Source: CAZDOD01 sp964506935
GTDB lineage: Bacteria; Desulfobacterota; Zymogenia; Zymogenales; Zymogenaceae
Direction: 5' to 3'
DNA: 7,504 bases
Assembly (NCBI GenBank): GCA_964506935.1
Contig: CAZDOD010000144.1
Span: forward strand, 1-7,504
Shown piece by piece: positions 1-5,181 of this stretch. Made by a program: the position numbers and the translations under genes. The notes under the pieces were generated by a model. That model was not told the origin of the DNA, did not search any database, and worked only from the letters and a program-made list of their open reading frames with translations. The first letter of the stretch is position 1. Every line of letters starts with the position of its first letter.

Positions 1-29
1 TAGTTTTCTGATTCTTTAAAACTTTTATG

Positions 30-992
30 TTAAAAAATTTTTTCTAATATCGATTTTTCATTATCATTGAATGGATATTTTGCATTCTGATTAAAATAAG
101 AATAGCCTTTTATAAAAAGAAATGACAATGCGATAATAATACAAGTAATTCCCTTTGCTTCATCTTTTTTATATATATTTTGAATAGCCAATCTTGATAT
201 AAAAGAATCTGGTCCGATAGGCGGTAAACCAATAATTAATATTGTTGGTACATTCACATTCCCTATTTGTTTTATCTTTTCTTCGATTTTATAGATTACC
301 TGTTTTTCCATTTCATCAATTCCTAAAACTCCCACTGAATAATTTGAATCTAGTTTTATACCTTTTTTTTCATAGATTTCTTCTTTTATTTCAGTAGGTG
401 ACATTCTTATATTTTTATAAATTAGTGTTGTTTCGACTAGAGCTTTTTTACCTATAATTTCTATTAGAGCATCCACATTAGATTTAGAAAATTGTTTATG
501 TTTGAATTCGATATCTAATACCTTTAAATCTTTGTGGATATCAATAAATTTGCTAATAGCAAGAATTTCAAATATAGAAGACCACCTATTTTGTTGTTCG
601 GAAATTTCTTTTTTATATGATTTTGAAATTAAGTTGACTTTATTTCTTAAATATTTTTTCTTTTTATTAACTCTATAAATTCTTTTGATAGCTGTATTAA
701 GCCTTTCAAATTCTTGTTCATCATTAAACCAAATAAAAGGCCCTCCAACAAGAGTTGAGTATATTGGATTTTCTCTATGTTTATTATTAATGTAAAACTT
801 CTCAATATCATTTTTTACAATATCAAACCATTTTTTATCAAAGTAATTTTGGAGCAAAAGATTCCTTGACGTTTCAATGTTTTTTTTAAAGTTGTTTAAT
901 CTATCTAATAAATTCAAATGATATCCATATATCCCTGAATTCATGATAACATTTTCTATAAATTGAAATATAAGTTTGTTACATTCTAACAT
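30..992 (-). CDS. Hypothetical protein with PD-(D/E)XK-like core
   Basis: I do not recognise this 320-residue protein by name. Its middle has the layout of a PD-(D/E)XK nuclease-type fold. A helix 'RWSSIFEILAISKF' (136-149) carries Glu142. A strand then carries Asp174 ('NVDALIEI'), and a turn (GKK) leads to 'ALVETTLI' with Glu187. The usual final Lys is replaced by Thr (E-T-T), a variant seen in some hypothetical nuclease-fold families, so activity is uncertain. Further on, 'KIEEKIKQ' (235-242) and 'ILIIG' (251-255) look like the helix and strand that follow such cores. The N-terminal ~130 residues are Lys/Asn-rich and probably helical. There is no signal peptide. The ATG at 992 has no clear Shine-Dalgarno; Met17 is an alternative start. 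GC is far below that of all downstream genes, which suggests recent transfer. It is transcribed divergently from the acetolactate decarboxylase. The reading frame is well supported; the function is inference. Confidence 0.75.
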   Translation of the reverse strand: MLECNKLIFQFIENVIMNSGIYGYHLNLLDRLNNFKKNIETSRNLLLQNYFDKKWFDIVKNDIEKFYINNKHRENPIYSTLVGGPFIWFNDEQEFERLNTAIKRIYRVNKKKKYLRNKVNLISKSYKKEISEQQNRWSSIFEILAISKFIDIHKDLKVLDIEFKHKQFSKSNVDALIEIIGKKALVETTLIYKNIRMSPTEIKEEIYEKKGIKLDSNYSVGVLGIDEMEKQVIYKIEEKIKQIGNVNVPTILIIGLPPIGPDSFISRLAIQNIYKKDEAKGITCIIIALSFLFIKGYSYFNQNAKYPFNDNEKSILEKIF

Positions 993-1177
993 TAAAAGAA
1001 GACTTTGTATAATATCTTATTAAAATTGCTACGAAAGTTTCTAAGAAGTGAACACCTTACTTCAAAATATAGTGATTAAGTAGATTTTTTTATGCTACAG
1101 TATTAATCTAATCGTTTTTATTATTGAGTTATTCTGATCATTTGAAAAAATAGACTTGAAAAGTAAGGAGATAAATC
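993..1177. other. AT-rich divergent intergenic region
   Basis: This spacer lies between the divergent starts of the AT-rich hypothetical gene and the acetolactate decarboxylase, so it should hold promoters for both. It keeps the low GC of the left-hand gene almost to the decarboxylase start, which places the composition boundary around 1150-1200 and not at a gene end. Many A/T hexamers resemble -10 boxes, including a perfect TATAAT at 1008-1013 on the plus strand, but none has a convincing -35 partner at 16-18 nt. I therefore do not assign promoters. I see no terminal repeats, tRNA end or integrase remnant. Confidence 0.6.
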
Positions 1178-1957
1178 ATGAAGAAATTGAGATTATTTTT
1201 GGGGACGATATTTATTGTCCTTCTAGTTTCGGGATGTCTGTGTCCGAGAGGCGGTGACGTAATATATCAGGTGTCCACGATCGATGCGCTTTCCGAAGGC
1301 GTCTACGACGGGGAGGTGACGTTTGACGATCTCAAAAAGCACGGCGATTTCGGGATAGGGACGTTTAACGGCCTCGACGGCGAGATGATCGGCTTCGACG
1401 GCGAATTCTATCAGATAAGGGTCGACGGGGTTGCATACCCCGTCCCGGGATCAATGATGACCCCGTTTTCCGTCGTGACCTTCTTCGACGCGGAGAAAAC
1501 CGAGACGATCGATGACGTGATGACTCTTGAAGATATAAAGCAGCATATCCTCAATGAGGTTGAGACGGAGAACGTTTTTTATGCCGTCAAGATCTCCGGG
1601 ACCTTCAGCTACGTCAAGGCGAGGAGCGTCCCGAAACAGGAAAAACCATATCCGAGGCTGATAGAGGCCGTCAAGGATCAGGCGATATTCGAGTTTTACG
1701 ACACCGAGGGGACCATCGTCGGATTTTGGTGCCCGGCATACGTGGGCGGGATAAACGTCAGCGGCTTTCACCTCCATTTTCTCACCGCCGACAAAAAAGC
1801 GGGGGGCCACCTATTCGACTTTGTTGAAAAGAATGTGACGGTTGAGATAGACGAGACATCGGAATTCTACTTGGTCCTCCCCGATAGCGAGGATTTCTAC
1901 AGGATCAGTTTTTCCGAAGACGAGAATCCGGAGATAAATAAGATCGAAAAGAGATGA
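1178..1957 (+). CDS. budA: Alpha-acetolactate decarboxylase, predicted lipoprotein
   Basis: Converts (S)-2-acetolactate to (R)-acetoin and CO2 in the acetoin/butanediol pathway. The family pattern is strong across the protein: 'YQVSTIDAL' (30-38), 'GDFGIGTFNGLDGEM' (56-70), 'GTFSYVKARSVP' (141-152), 'HLHF' (198-201) and 'AGGH' (208-211). The expected zinc ligands are His198, His200 and His211; Glu69, Arg149 and Glu257 match the other active-site residues. All six sit four positions after those I recall for the Brevibacillus brevis enzyme (65, 145, 194, 196, 207, 253). The N-terminus is a lipoprotein signal: MKKLR, a hydrophobic stretch, then lipobox V-S-G-C with Cys20. Leu at +2 is not an inner-membrane retention signal. 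AAGGAG at 1165-1170 lies 7 nt before the ATG. The length of 259 aa is normal for the family. No acetolactate synthase is adjacent. Identity is near certain; lipid anchoring is inferred from the signal. Confidence 0.95.
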   Translation: MKKLRLFLGTIFIVLLVSGCLCPRGGDVIYQVSTIDALSEGVYDGEVTFDDLKKHGDFGIGTFNGLDGEMIGFDGEFYQIRVDGVAYPVPGSMMTPFSVVTFFDAEKTETIDDVMTLEDIKQHILNEVETENVFYAVKISGTFSYVKARSVPKQEKPYPRLIEAVKDQAIFEFYDTEGTIVGFWCPAYVGGINVSGFHLHFLTADKKAGGHLFDFVEKNVTVEIDETSEFYLVLPDSEDFYRISFSEDENPEINKIEKR

Positions 1958-1962
1958 TCTTA
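1939..1962. repeat. Inverted repeat over the decarboxylase stop codon
   Basis: TAAGATC (1939-1945) and GATCTTA (1956-1962) are perfect 7-bp arms around a 10-nt loop that contains the start of the TGA stop codon. No T-run follows directly, so this is not a standard intrinsic terminator by itself. It could stabilise the mRNA end or fold together with the next hairpin. Confidence 0.4.
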
Positions 1963-1965
1963 CCT

Positions 1966-1999
1966 GAGGGGCTTTTTATCATTTAAGTGAAACGCCCTC
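1966..1999. repeat. Imperfect hairpin in the spacer before surE
   Basis: GAGGG (1966-1970) pairs with CCCTC (1995-1999). A further C-G pair (1972/1994), TTT/AAA pairing and a small TCAT/GTGA top stem around a TTAA loop extend it, with bulges. No T-run follows the 3' arm, so intrinsic termination here is doubtful. It may act as a transcript 3'-end stabiliser for the decarboxylase gene. Confidence 0.35.
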
Positions 2000-2008
2000 T
2001 GAAAGATA

Positions 2009-2037
2009 TTGACCCTACTCTTACAATATGGTATCAA
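2009..2037 (+). promoter_or_regulatory. Candidate sigma70 promoter for surE operon
   Basis: TTGACC (2009-2014) matches five of six -35 consensus bases. Exactly 17 nt later TATCAA (2032-2037) matches four of six -10 bases. Transcription would begin near 2043-2046, giving a leader of about 25 nt before the TTG start of surE. The -35 overlaps the 5' arm of the hairpin at 2012-2063 and the start site lies in its loop, so transcripts from this promoter would lack the 5' arm and escape the hairpin. Prediction from sequence only. Confidence 0.45.
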
Positions 2038-2068
2038 GGCTATGTGTTTCTTAAGAGTGGGGTTTTTT
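2012..2068 (+). terminator. Terminator-like hairpin just upstream of surE
   Basis: ACCCTACTCTTA (2012-2023) pairs with TAAGAGTGGGGT (2052-2063): 12 pairs with one T-G wobble, a 28-nt loop, and six T residues at 2063-2068. This is the form of an intrinsic terminator, although the loop is long. It would stop transcripts coming from the decarboxylase gene. The 3' arm also contains the purine-rich stretch (AAGAGTGGGG) that is the only candidate Shine-Dalgarno for surE. In a read-through transcript the structure would therefore also hide that site. It could be a plain terminator, an attenuator or a leader switch. Confidence 0.6.
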
Positions 2069-2069
2069 A

Positions 2070-2810
2070 TTGAATCTTCTCTTGTCAAACGACGACGGTA
2101 TCGAGGCTGAGGGCCTAAAGGCGCTTGCGGAGAGGCTCAAGCGGGACCACAAGATATTCGTTGTGGCCCCTGATAGCGAAAAGAGCGCATCGAGCCACAG
2201 CCTCACCCTGAAGCATCCCCTGAGGGTCAAAAAGATAAAGAAGGGATTTTATGCGGTCGACGGCACCCCCGCCGACTGCGTTAATCTCGCGATAAATGAC
2301 ATCCTCCCCAAAAGGCCCGATTTCGTCATCTCGGGGATAAACCACGGGGCGAATCTCGGGGACGACATATCGTATTCGGGGACCGTCTCCGCAGCGATGG
2401 AAGGGGTGCTTTTCAACATCCCTTCGATTGCGATATCATTCGAGATGAAGGGTAATTATGATTTCGAGCCGTCGGCCGATTTCGCGGCTAGGCTCCTTTT
2501 ATATTTGGAGAAGAACGAGCTCCCGAAAGACACCATCCTAAATGTCAACGTGCCGGATAAGATCATCGAGAGGGAAAGGGATTTCAAGATCACGAGACAG
2601 GGTAGGAGGATCTATGAGAATGTGGTCACAGAAAAGACCGATTCAGCCGGGAAAAAGTATTACATGATCGGGAGCAACGAGATAAAATTTGAGGAGGATA
2701 TAGAGTCTGATTATTTCGCCGTCTCGAACGGATATATATCGATAACTCCGCTCCATCTTGATCTGACAAATTACTCGTCTATAAAGGAACTCAAAGGTTG
2801 GCGGCTCTAG
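2070..2810 (+). CDS. surE: 5'/3'-nucleotidase SurE
   Basis: Metal-dependent cytoplasmic phosphatase that removes phosphate from nucleoside 5'- and 3'-monophosphates. The N-terminus 'NLLLSNDDGI' carries the metal-binding Asp8-Asp9. Ser39 lies in 'PDSEKSASS', and 'SGINHGANLGDD' (88-99) supplies the conserved Asn. 'YSGTVSAAMEG' (102-112) and the late 'ISITPLHLDLT' segment are also typical. At 246 aa it is full length. It starts with TTG, required because the family's N-terminal motif begins at that codon; the Shine-Dalgarno is weak (GAGTGGGG, about 7 nt upstream) and lies in a hairpin arm. surE is the first gene of the likely operon and overlaps pcm by 13 nt, as in the classical surE-pcm-nlpD arrangement. 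Family assignment is secure; the preferred physiological substrate cannot be read from the sequence. Confidence 0.96.
   Translation: MNLLLSNDDGIEAEGLKALAERLKRDHKIFVVAPDSEKSASSHSLTLKHPLRVKKIKKGFYAVDGTPADCVNLAINDILPKRPDFVISGINHGANLGDDISYSGTVSAAMEGVLFNIPSIAISFEMKGNYDFEPSADFAARLLLYLEKNELPKDTILNVNVPDKIIERERDFKITRQGRRIYENVVTEKTDSAGKKYYMIGSNEIKFEEDIESDYFAVSNGYISITPLHLDLTNYSSIKELKGWRL
2783..2788 (+). promoter_or_regulatory. Ribosome binding site fixing the pcm TTG start
   Basis: AAAGGA lies inside the 3' end of surE, 9 nt before TTG at 2798. It supports the TTG start over the in-frame ATG at 2837, which lacks a comparable site. Confidence 0.6.
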
Positions 2811-3451
2811 ACAATTATGAGATCGCAAGAAAGCGGATGGTGGAGGAGCAGATAAAGTCGAGGGGGATAAAGGATCCCACCACCATAGAGGCTTTTATGA
2901 AGGTACCGCGCCACCTATTTGTCGAGGAGGCGTTGTGGGGGCAGGCGTACAGTGATTATCCGCTCCCGATCGGGCAGGCTCAGACGATCTCGCAGCCCTA
3001 TATCGTGGCGCTAATGACTGAGGGATTGGAGCTTACTGAGAGCGACCGTGTCCTCGAGATAGGGACGGGATCGGGATATCAGACGGCTATCTTGGCCGAG
3101 ATCGCGGAGCTTGTCTTTTCGATAGAGAGGAAGAATGAACTTTCCGAGCAGGCAAAAAAGATGCTCACAAAATTGAAGTATACTAATATAGAGATAAAGG
3201 TCGACGATGGGACGCAGGGTTGGAAGAGCGAGAGCCCCTTTGACGCCATAATCGTGACGGCGTCATCACCCGACATCCCGAGCCCGCTAACTGACCAGCT
3301 CAAAGACGGGGGGAGGATGGTTATCCCCGTGGGGGGACGGGTCTCCCAAGACCTAATCAAGATTAGAAAGGTGAAGGGGAAGATAAAGAAGGAGAACATG
3401 GGCGGCTGCAGATTTGTAAAATTAATTGGAGAATACGGATGGCGGGATTAG
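2798..3451 (+). CDS. pcm: Protein-L-isoaspartate O-methyltransferase
   Basis: Cytoplasmic repair enzyme. It uses S-adenosylmethionine to methylate the carboxyl of isoaspartyl residues in aged proteins, starting their return to normal aspartyl bonds. Family signatures are all present: 'RKRMVEEQI' (11-19), 'VPRHLFV' (36-42), the substrate-side loop 'GQAQTISQP' (59-67) with the conserved Ser65, AdoMet motif I 'VLEIGTGSGYQTA' (85-97), the acidic 'SIER' strand end, 'VDDGTQGW', and 'PFDAIIVTAS'. The length of 217 aa is typical. The TTG start overlaps surE by 13 nt and gives a normal N-terminus. The 3' end overlaps the next gene by another 13 nt, so translation of the three genes is probably coupled. 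Assignment is secure; the start is likely but could be the ATG at 2837. Confidence 0.96.
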   Translation: MAALDNYEIARKRMVEEQIKSRGIKDPTTIEAFMKVPRHLFVEEALWGQAYSDYPLPIGQAQTISQPYIVALMTEGLELTESDRVLEIGTGSGYQTAILAEIAELVFSIERKNELSEQAKKMLTKLKYTNIEIKVDDGTQGWKSESPFDAIIVTASSPDIPSPLTDQLKDGGRMVIPVGGRVSQDLIKIRKVKGKIKKENMGGCRFVKLIGEYGWRD

Positions 3452-4047
3452 ATAAACTATTTGGATTAATGCGCAAGACCTACGACTGGGTGCTTCACTG
3501 GGCCGAGACCCCATACGGGGGCCCGGCCCTTTTTGTCCTCGCATTCTGCGAGTCTTCATTTTTCCCGATTCCACCCGATGTCCTCCTTATCGCACTTGCG
3601 ATATCGAAACCGAAGCGGTCGTTTTACTACGCCGGTCTCTGTTCGATCGCATCGGTCTTTGGCGGGGCGCTCGGCTATTTTTTCGGTTACGAATTCATGG
3701 AACTGATCGGGAAGCCGATTCTCAATTTCTACGGATACATGAATGAATTCTCAGCGATTCAAGCGCTATACCAGAGATATGACTTCTGGGTGGTCGGGAT
3801 GGCCGGATTCACCCCCATCCCCTACAAGGTCTTCACGATCGCGGCGGGTGCCTGCGACATCAATTTTTTTACATTCATGCTGGCGTCTATCGTGAGCAGG
3901 AGCGCCCGGTTTTTCGCCGTGGGCCTCCTCATTTATATATTTGGCGCCCCAATCAAGGTTTTCATAGATAAATACTTCAACATTCTGGCGGTCGTTTTCT
4001 TCGTCCTAATAGTCCTCGGTTTTGTGGTGATAAAATATCTCTTTTAG
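3439..4047 (+). CDS. yqaA: YqaA/DedA-family (VTT domain) membrane protein
   Basis: A 202-residue integral membrane protein of the SNARE-associated/VTT superfamily (DedA, YqaA, TVP38). Some members of that superfamily act as lipid scramblases or flippases; the role of this branch is not established. An amphipathic N-terminus is followed by a membrane segment around 28-53 with Glu38 and 'FPIPPD' (42-47), a helix with 'GGALGYFFGY' (75-84), a re-entrant-type loop 'FTPIPYKVFTIAAG' (124-137), 'SRSARFFAVG' (153-162), and a C-terminal hydrophobic helix at about 175-201. The paired Pro-rich loops with Glu and Arg are the superfamily hallmark. ATG at 3439 has GGAG at 3428-3431, 7 nt upstream, and overlaps pcm by 13 nt. 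YqaA genes next to surE/pcm/nlpD are familiar in deltaproteobacteria-like genomes. Family is secure; function is not. Confidence 0.9.
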   Translation: MAGLDKLFGLMRKTYDWVLHWAETPYGGPALFVLAFCESSFFPIPPDVLLIALAISKPKRSFYYAGLCSIASVFGGALGYFFGYEFMELIGKPILNFYGYMNEFSAIQALYQRYDFWVVGMAGFTPIPYKVFTIAAGACDINFFTFMLASIVSRSARFFAVGLLIYIFGAPIKVFIDKYFNILAVVFFVLIVLGFVVIKYLF

Positions 4048-4053
4048 GGGGAG
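4046..4053 (+). promoter_or_regulatory. Ribosome binding site choosing GTG 4062
   Basis: AGGGGGAG starts inside the yqaA stop codon and ends 8 nt before GTG at 4062. The other in-frame GTG at 4053 overlaps the last base of this site, which leaves no usable spacing, so 4062 is the better start. Confidence 0.65.
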
Positions 4054-4061
4054 TGATTTCC

Positions 4062-4520
4062 GTGCCTCTTCAGATAGCGGTTGTCGGATCGGGTGTGAAA
4101 GATGGGGATGGGTCGGTCAAGCAATTGGCGAAGGAGGTGGGAAGGGAGGTGGCAAGGGTTGGCGCCGTCCTCATCACGGGTGGTCTTGGCGGCGTGATGG
4201 GATGGGCGTCATCGGGCGCAAAGGAGGTGGGGGGGACTACCATTGGGATTATTCCTGGGACTGAAAAAAATGACGCGAATCCTTTTGTAGACTACGTTGT
4301 GGTCACGGGGATGGGACACGCGAGGAACGTCCTGGTTGTGAGGTCGGCCGATGCTGTAATCGCCTTATCGGGAGGGCCGGGGACTTTGAGCGAGGTTGCG
4401 TTGGCAGTCAAAATGGGGAAAAAGGTAATCGGACTTGACGCATGGGGCGATATAGATGGTGTGACGTCCGCCAGGACGCCGAAGGAGGCCGTAAAAATCG
4501 CCATAGATTCGATCGGATGA
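4062..4520 (+). CDS. SLOG-superfamily (TIGR00725-type) protein
   Basis: A 152-residue Rossmann-like protein of the SLOG group, related to LOG cytokinin riboside 5'-monophosphate phosphoribohydrolases and to molybdenum-cofactor carrier-like proteins. It opens with 'IAVVGSG' (5-11), then 'ITGGLGGVMGWAS' (38-50), 'IGIIPG' (61-66), 'HARNVLVVRSADAVIALSGGPGTLSE' split over 86-111 with Arg88-Asn89 and Gly104-Gly105-x-Gly107-Thr108, and 'VALAVKMGKKVIGL'. The GG-GT-E element is the phosphate-binding and catalytic signature of the LOG family, but here Ser replaces the usual Pro before it (SGGPGT). Phosphoribohydrolase activity is therefore unproven; nucleotide binding is likely. It lies 14 nt after yqaA, and its TGA overlaps the next ATG (ATGA). 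The longer form from GTG 4053 adds three residues. Family is confident; substrate unknown. Confidence 0.88.
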   Translation: MPLQIAVVGSGVKDGDGSVKQLAKEVGREVARVGAVLITGGLGGVMGWASSGAKEVGGTTIGIIPGTEKNDANPFVDYVVVTGMGHARNVLVVRSADAVIALSGGPGTLSEVALAVKMGKKVIGLDAWGDIDGVTSARTPKEAVKIAIDSIG

Positions 4521-5173
4521 AACGAAAAAACTACTATACCGTTTTTCTATTTATACTTTTTTCCCTGACTTCGTGTGCCACTACGGGTCCGGGGGTCTAT
4601 CATACCGTTGAGAAGGGCCAAACCCTCTGGAGGATCTCCCGGACTTACGGCGTGGACATCCAGACGATAGCCGAGTATAACGAAATCTACGATCCCGATC
4701 TGATATTTACCGGACAGGAATTATTTATCCCCGGCGCATCGAGGGAACTAGAGGTCGAAATCTATAAGGGGGAAGAAGAGGAGAAGGGCGAGATAATCGT
4801 AAGCAAGGGTCTTTTTGAGTGGCCTACGGAAGGACTCGTCTATTCGCTGTTCGGAATAAGATGGGGTAGAATGCATAAGGGGATAGATATCTCGGGAAAA
4901 TTGGGGACACCAATCATCGCCTCCAAGGACGGCAGGGTCATCTACACGGGGACAAGAGGGGGATACGGCAAGACCGTTATGTTGGAACACGATAAAAATT
5001 TTGTAACGCTCTACGCCCATTTGAGCAGTATCAAAGTAGTAAACGGCGATATAGTGAAGCAGGGAGATGTAATAGGATACATGGGGAGTACGGGTAAATC
5101 GACCGGCTCCCACCTTCATTTCGAGATACAAAAGGACGGCAAGGCGAGAAATCCGTTGTTTTTTCTGCCTTGA
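4517..5173 (+). CDS. nlpD: LysM-M23 murein endopeptidase lipoprotein, NlpD-like
   Basis: Envelope protein of 218 residues that binds peptidoglycan and probably cuts peptide cross-links, or activates amidases at division. The lipoprotein signal has lipobox L-T-S-C with Cys20, and Ala at +2 favours outer-membrane sorting. One LysM domain spans about 28-72 ('YHTVEKGQTLWRIS' to 'TGQELFIP'). After a short acidic linker (75-98) comes an M23/LytM domain. The LytM zinc ligands are present as His120 and Asp124 ('HKGID') and His201 in 'HLHFE'; His168 ('YAHL') and His199 match the catalytic histidines. E. coli NlpD has a degenerate site, so this homologue may be a real hydrolase. The ATG overlaps the previous stop by 4 nt with no strong Shine-Dalgarno, implying translational coupling. 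Starting upstream at 4442 would bury the signal peptide and is wrong. 'nlpD' is by analogy and position. Confidence 0.92.
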   Translation: MKRKNYYTVFLFILFSLTSCATTGPGVYHTVEKGQTLWRISRTYGVDIQTIAEYNEIYDPDLIFTGQELFIPGASRELEVEIYKGEEEEKGEIIVSKGLFEWPTEGLVYSLFGIRWGRMHKGIDISGKLGTPIIASKDGRVIYTGTRGGYGKTVMLEHDKNFVTLYAHLSSIKVVNGDIVKQGDVIGYMGSTGKSTGSHLHFEIQKDGKARNPLFFLP

Positions 5174-5176
5174 GGT
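5172..5176 (+). promoter_or_regulatory. Ribosome binding site choosing the ade ATG
   Basis: GAGGT sits in the end of the nlpD stop region, 5 nt before ATG 5182. It supports that ATG over the in-frame TTG at 5170, which would precede the site and add only four residues. Confidence 0.65.
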
Positions 5177-5181
5177 TACCC

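Noticed and set aside
1008..1013. Perfect TATAAT in the divergent spacer
   Set aside because: No acceptable -35 lies 16-18 nt upstream, and such hexamers are expected by chance in DNA this AT-rich.
1058..1091. TACTT/AAGTA stem followed by a T-run in the AT-rich spacer
   Set aside because: The stem is only five A/T-rich pairs with a 15-nt loop, and no plus-strand gene lies upstream to need a terminator.
1451..1810. Minus-strand open frame within the acetolactate decarboxylase
   Set aside because: It is a shadow of a gene with full family conservation; the antisense translation is low in plausible motifs and has no ribosome binding site.
4442..4516. N-terminal extension of the NlpD-like protein from an upstream GTG-type start
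   Set aside because: It overlaps the SLOG gene in another frame and would place 25 charged residues before the lipoprotein signal peptide, which would abolish export.
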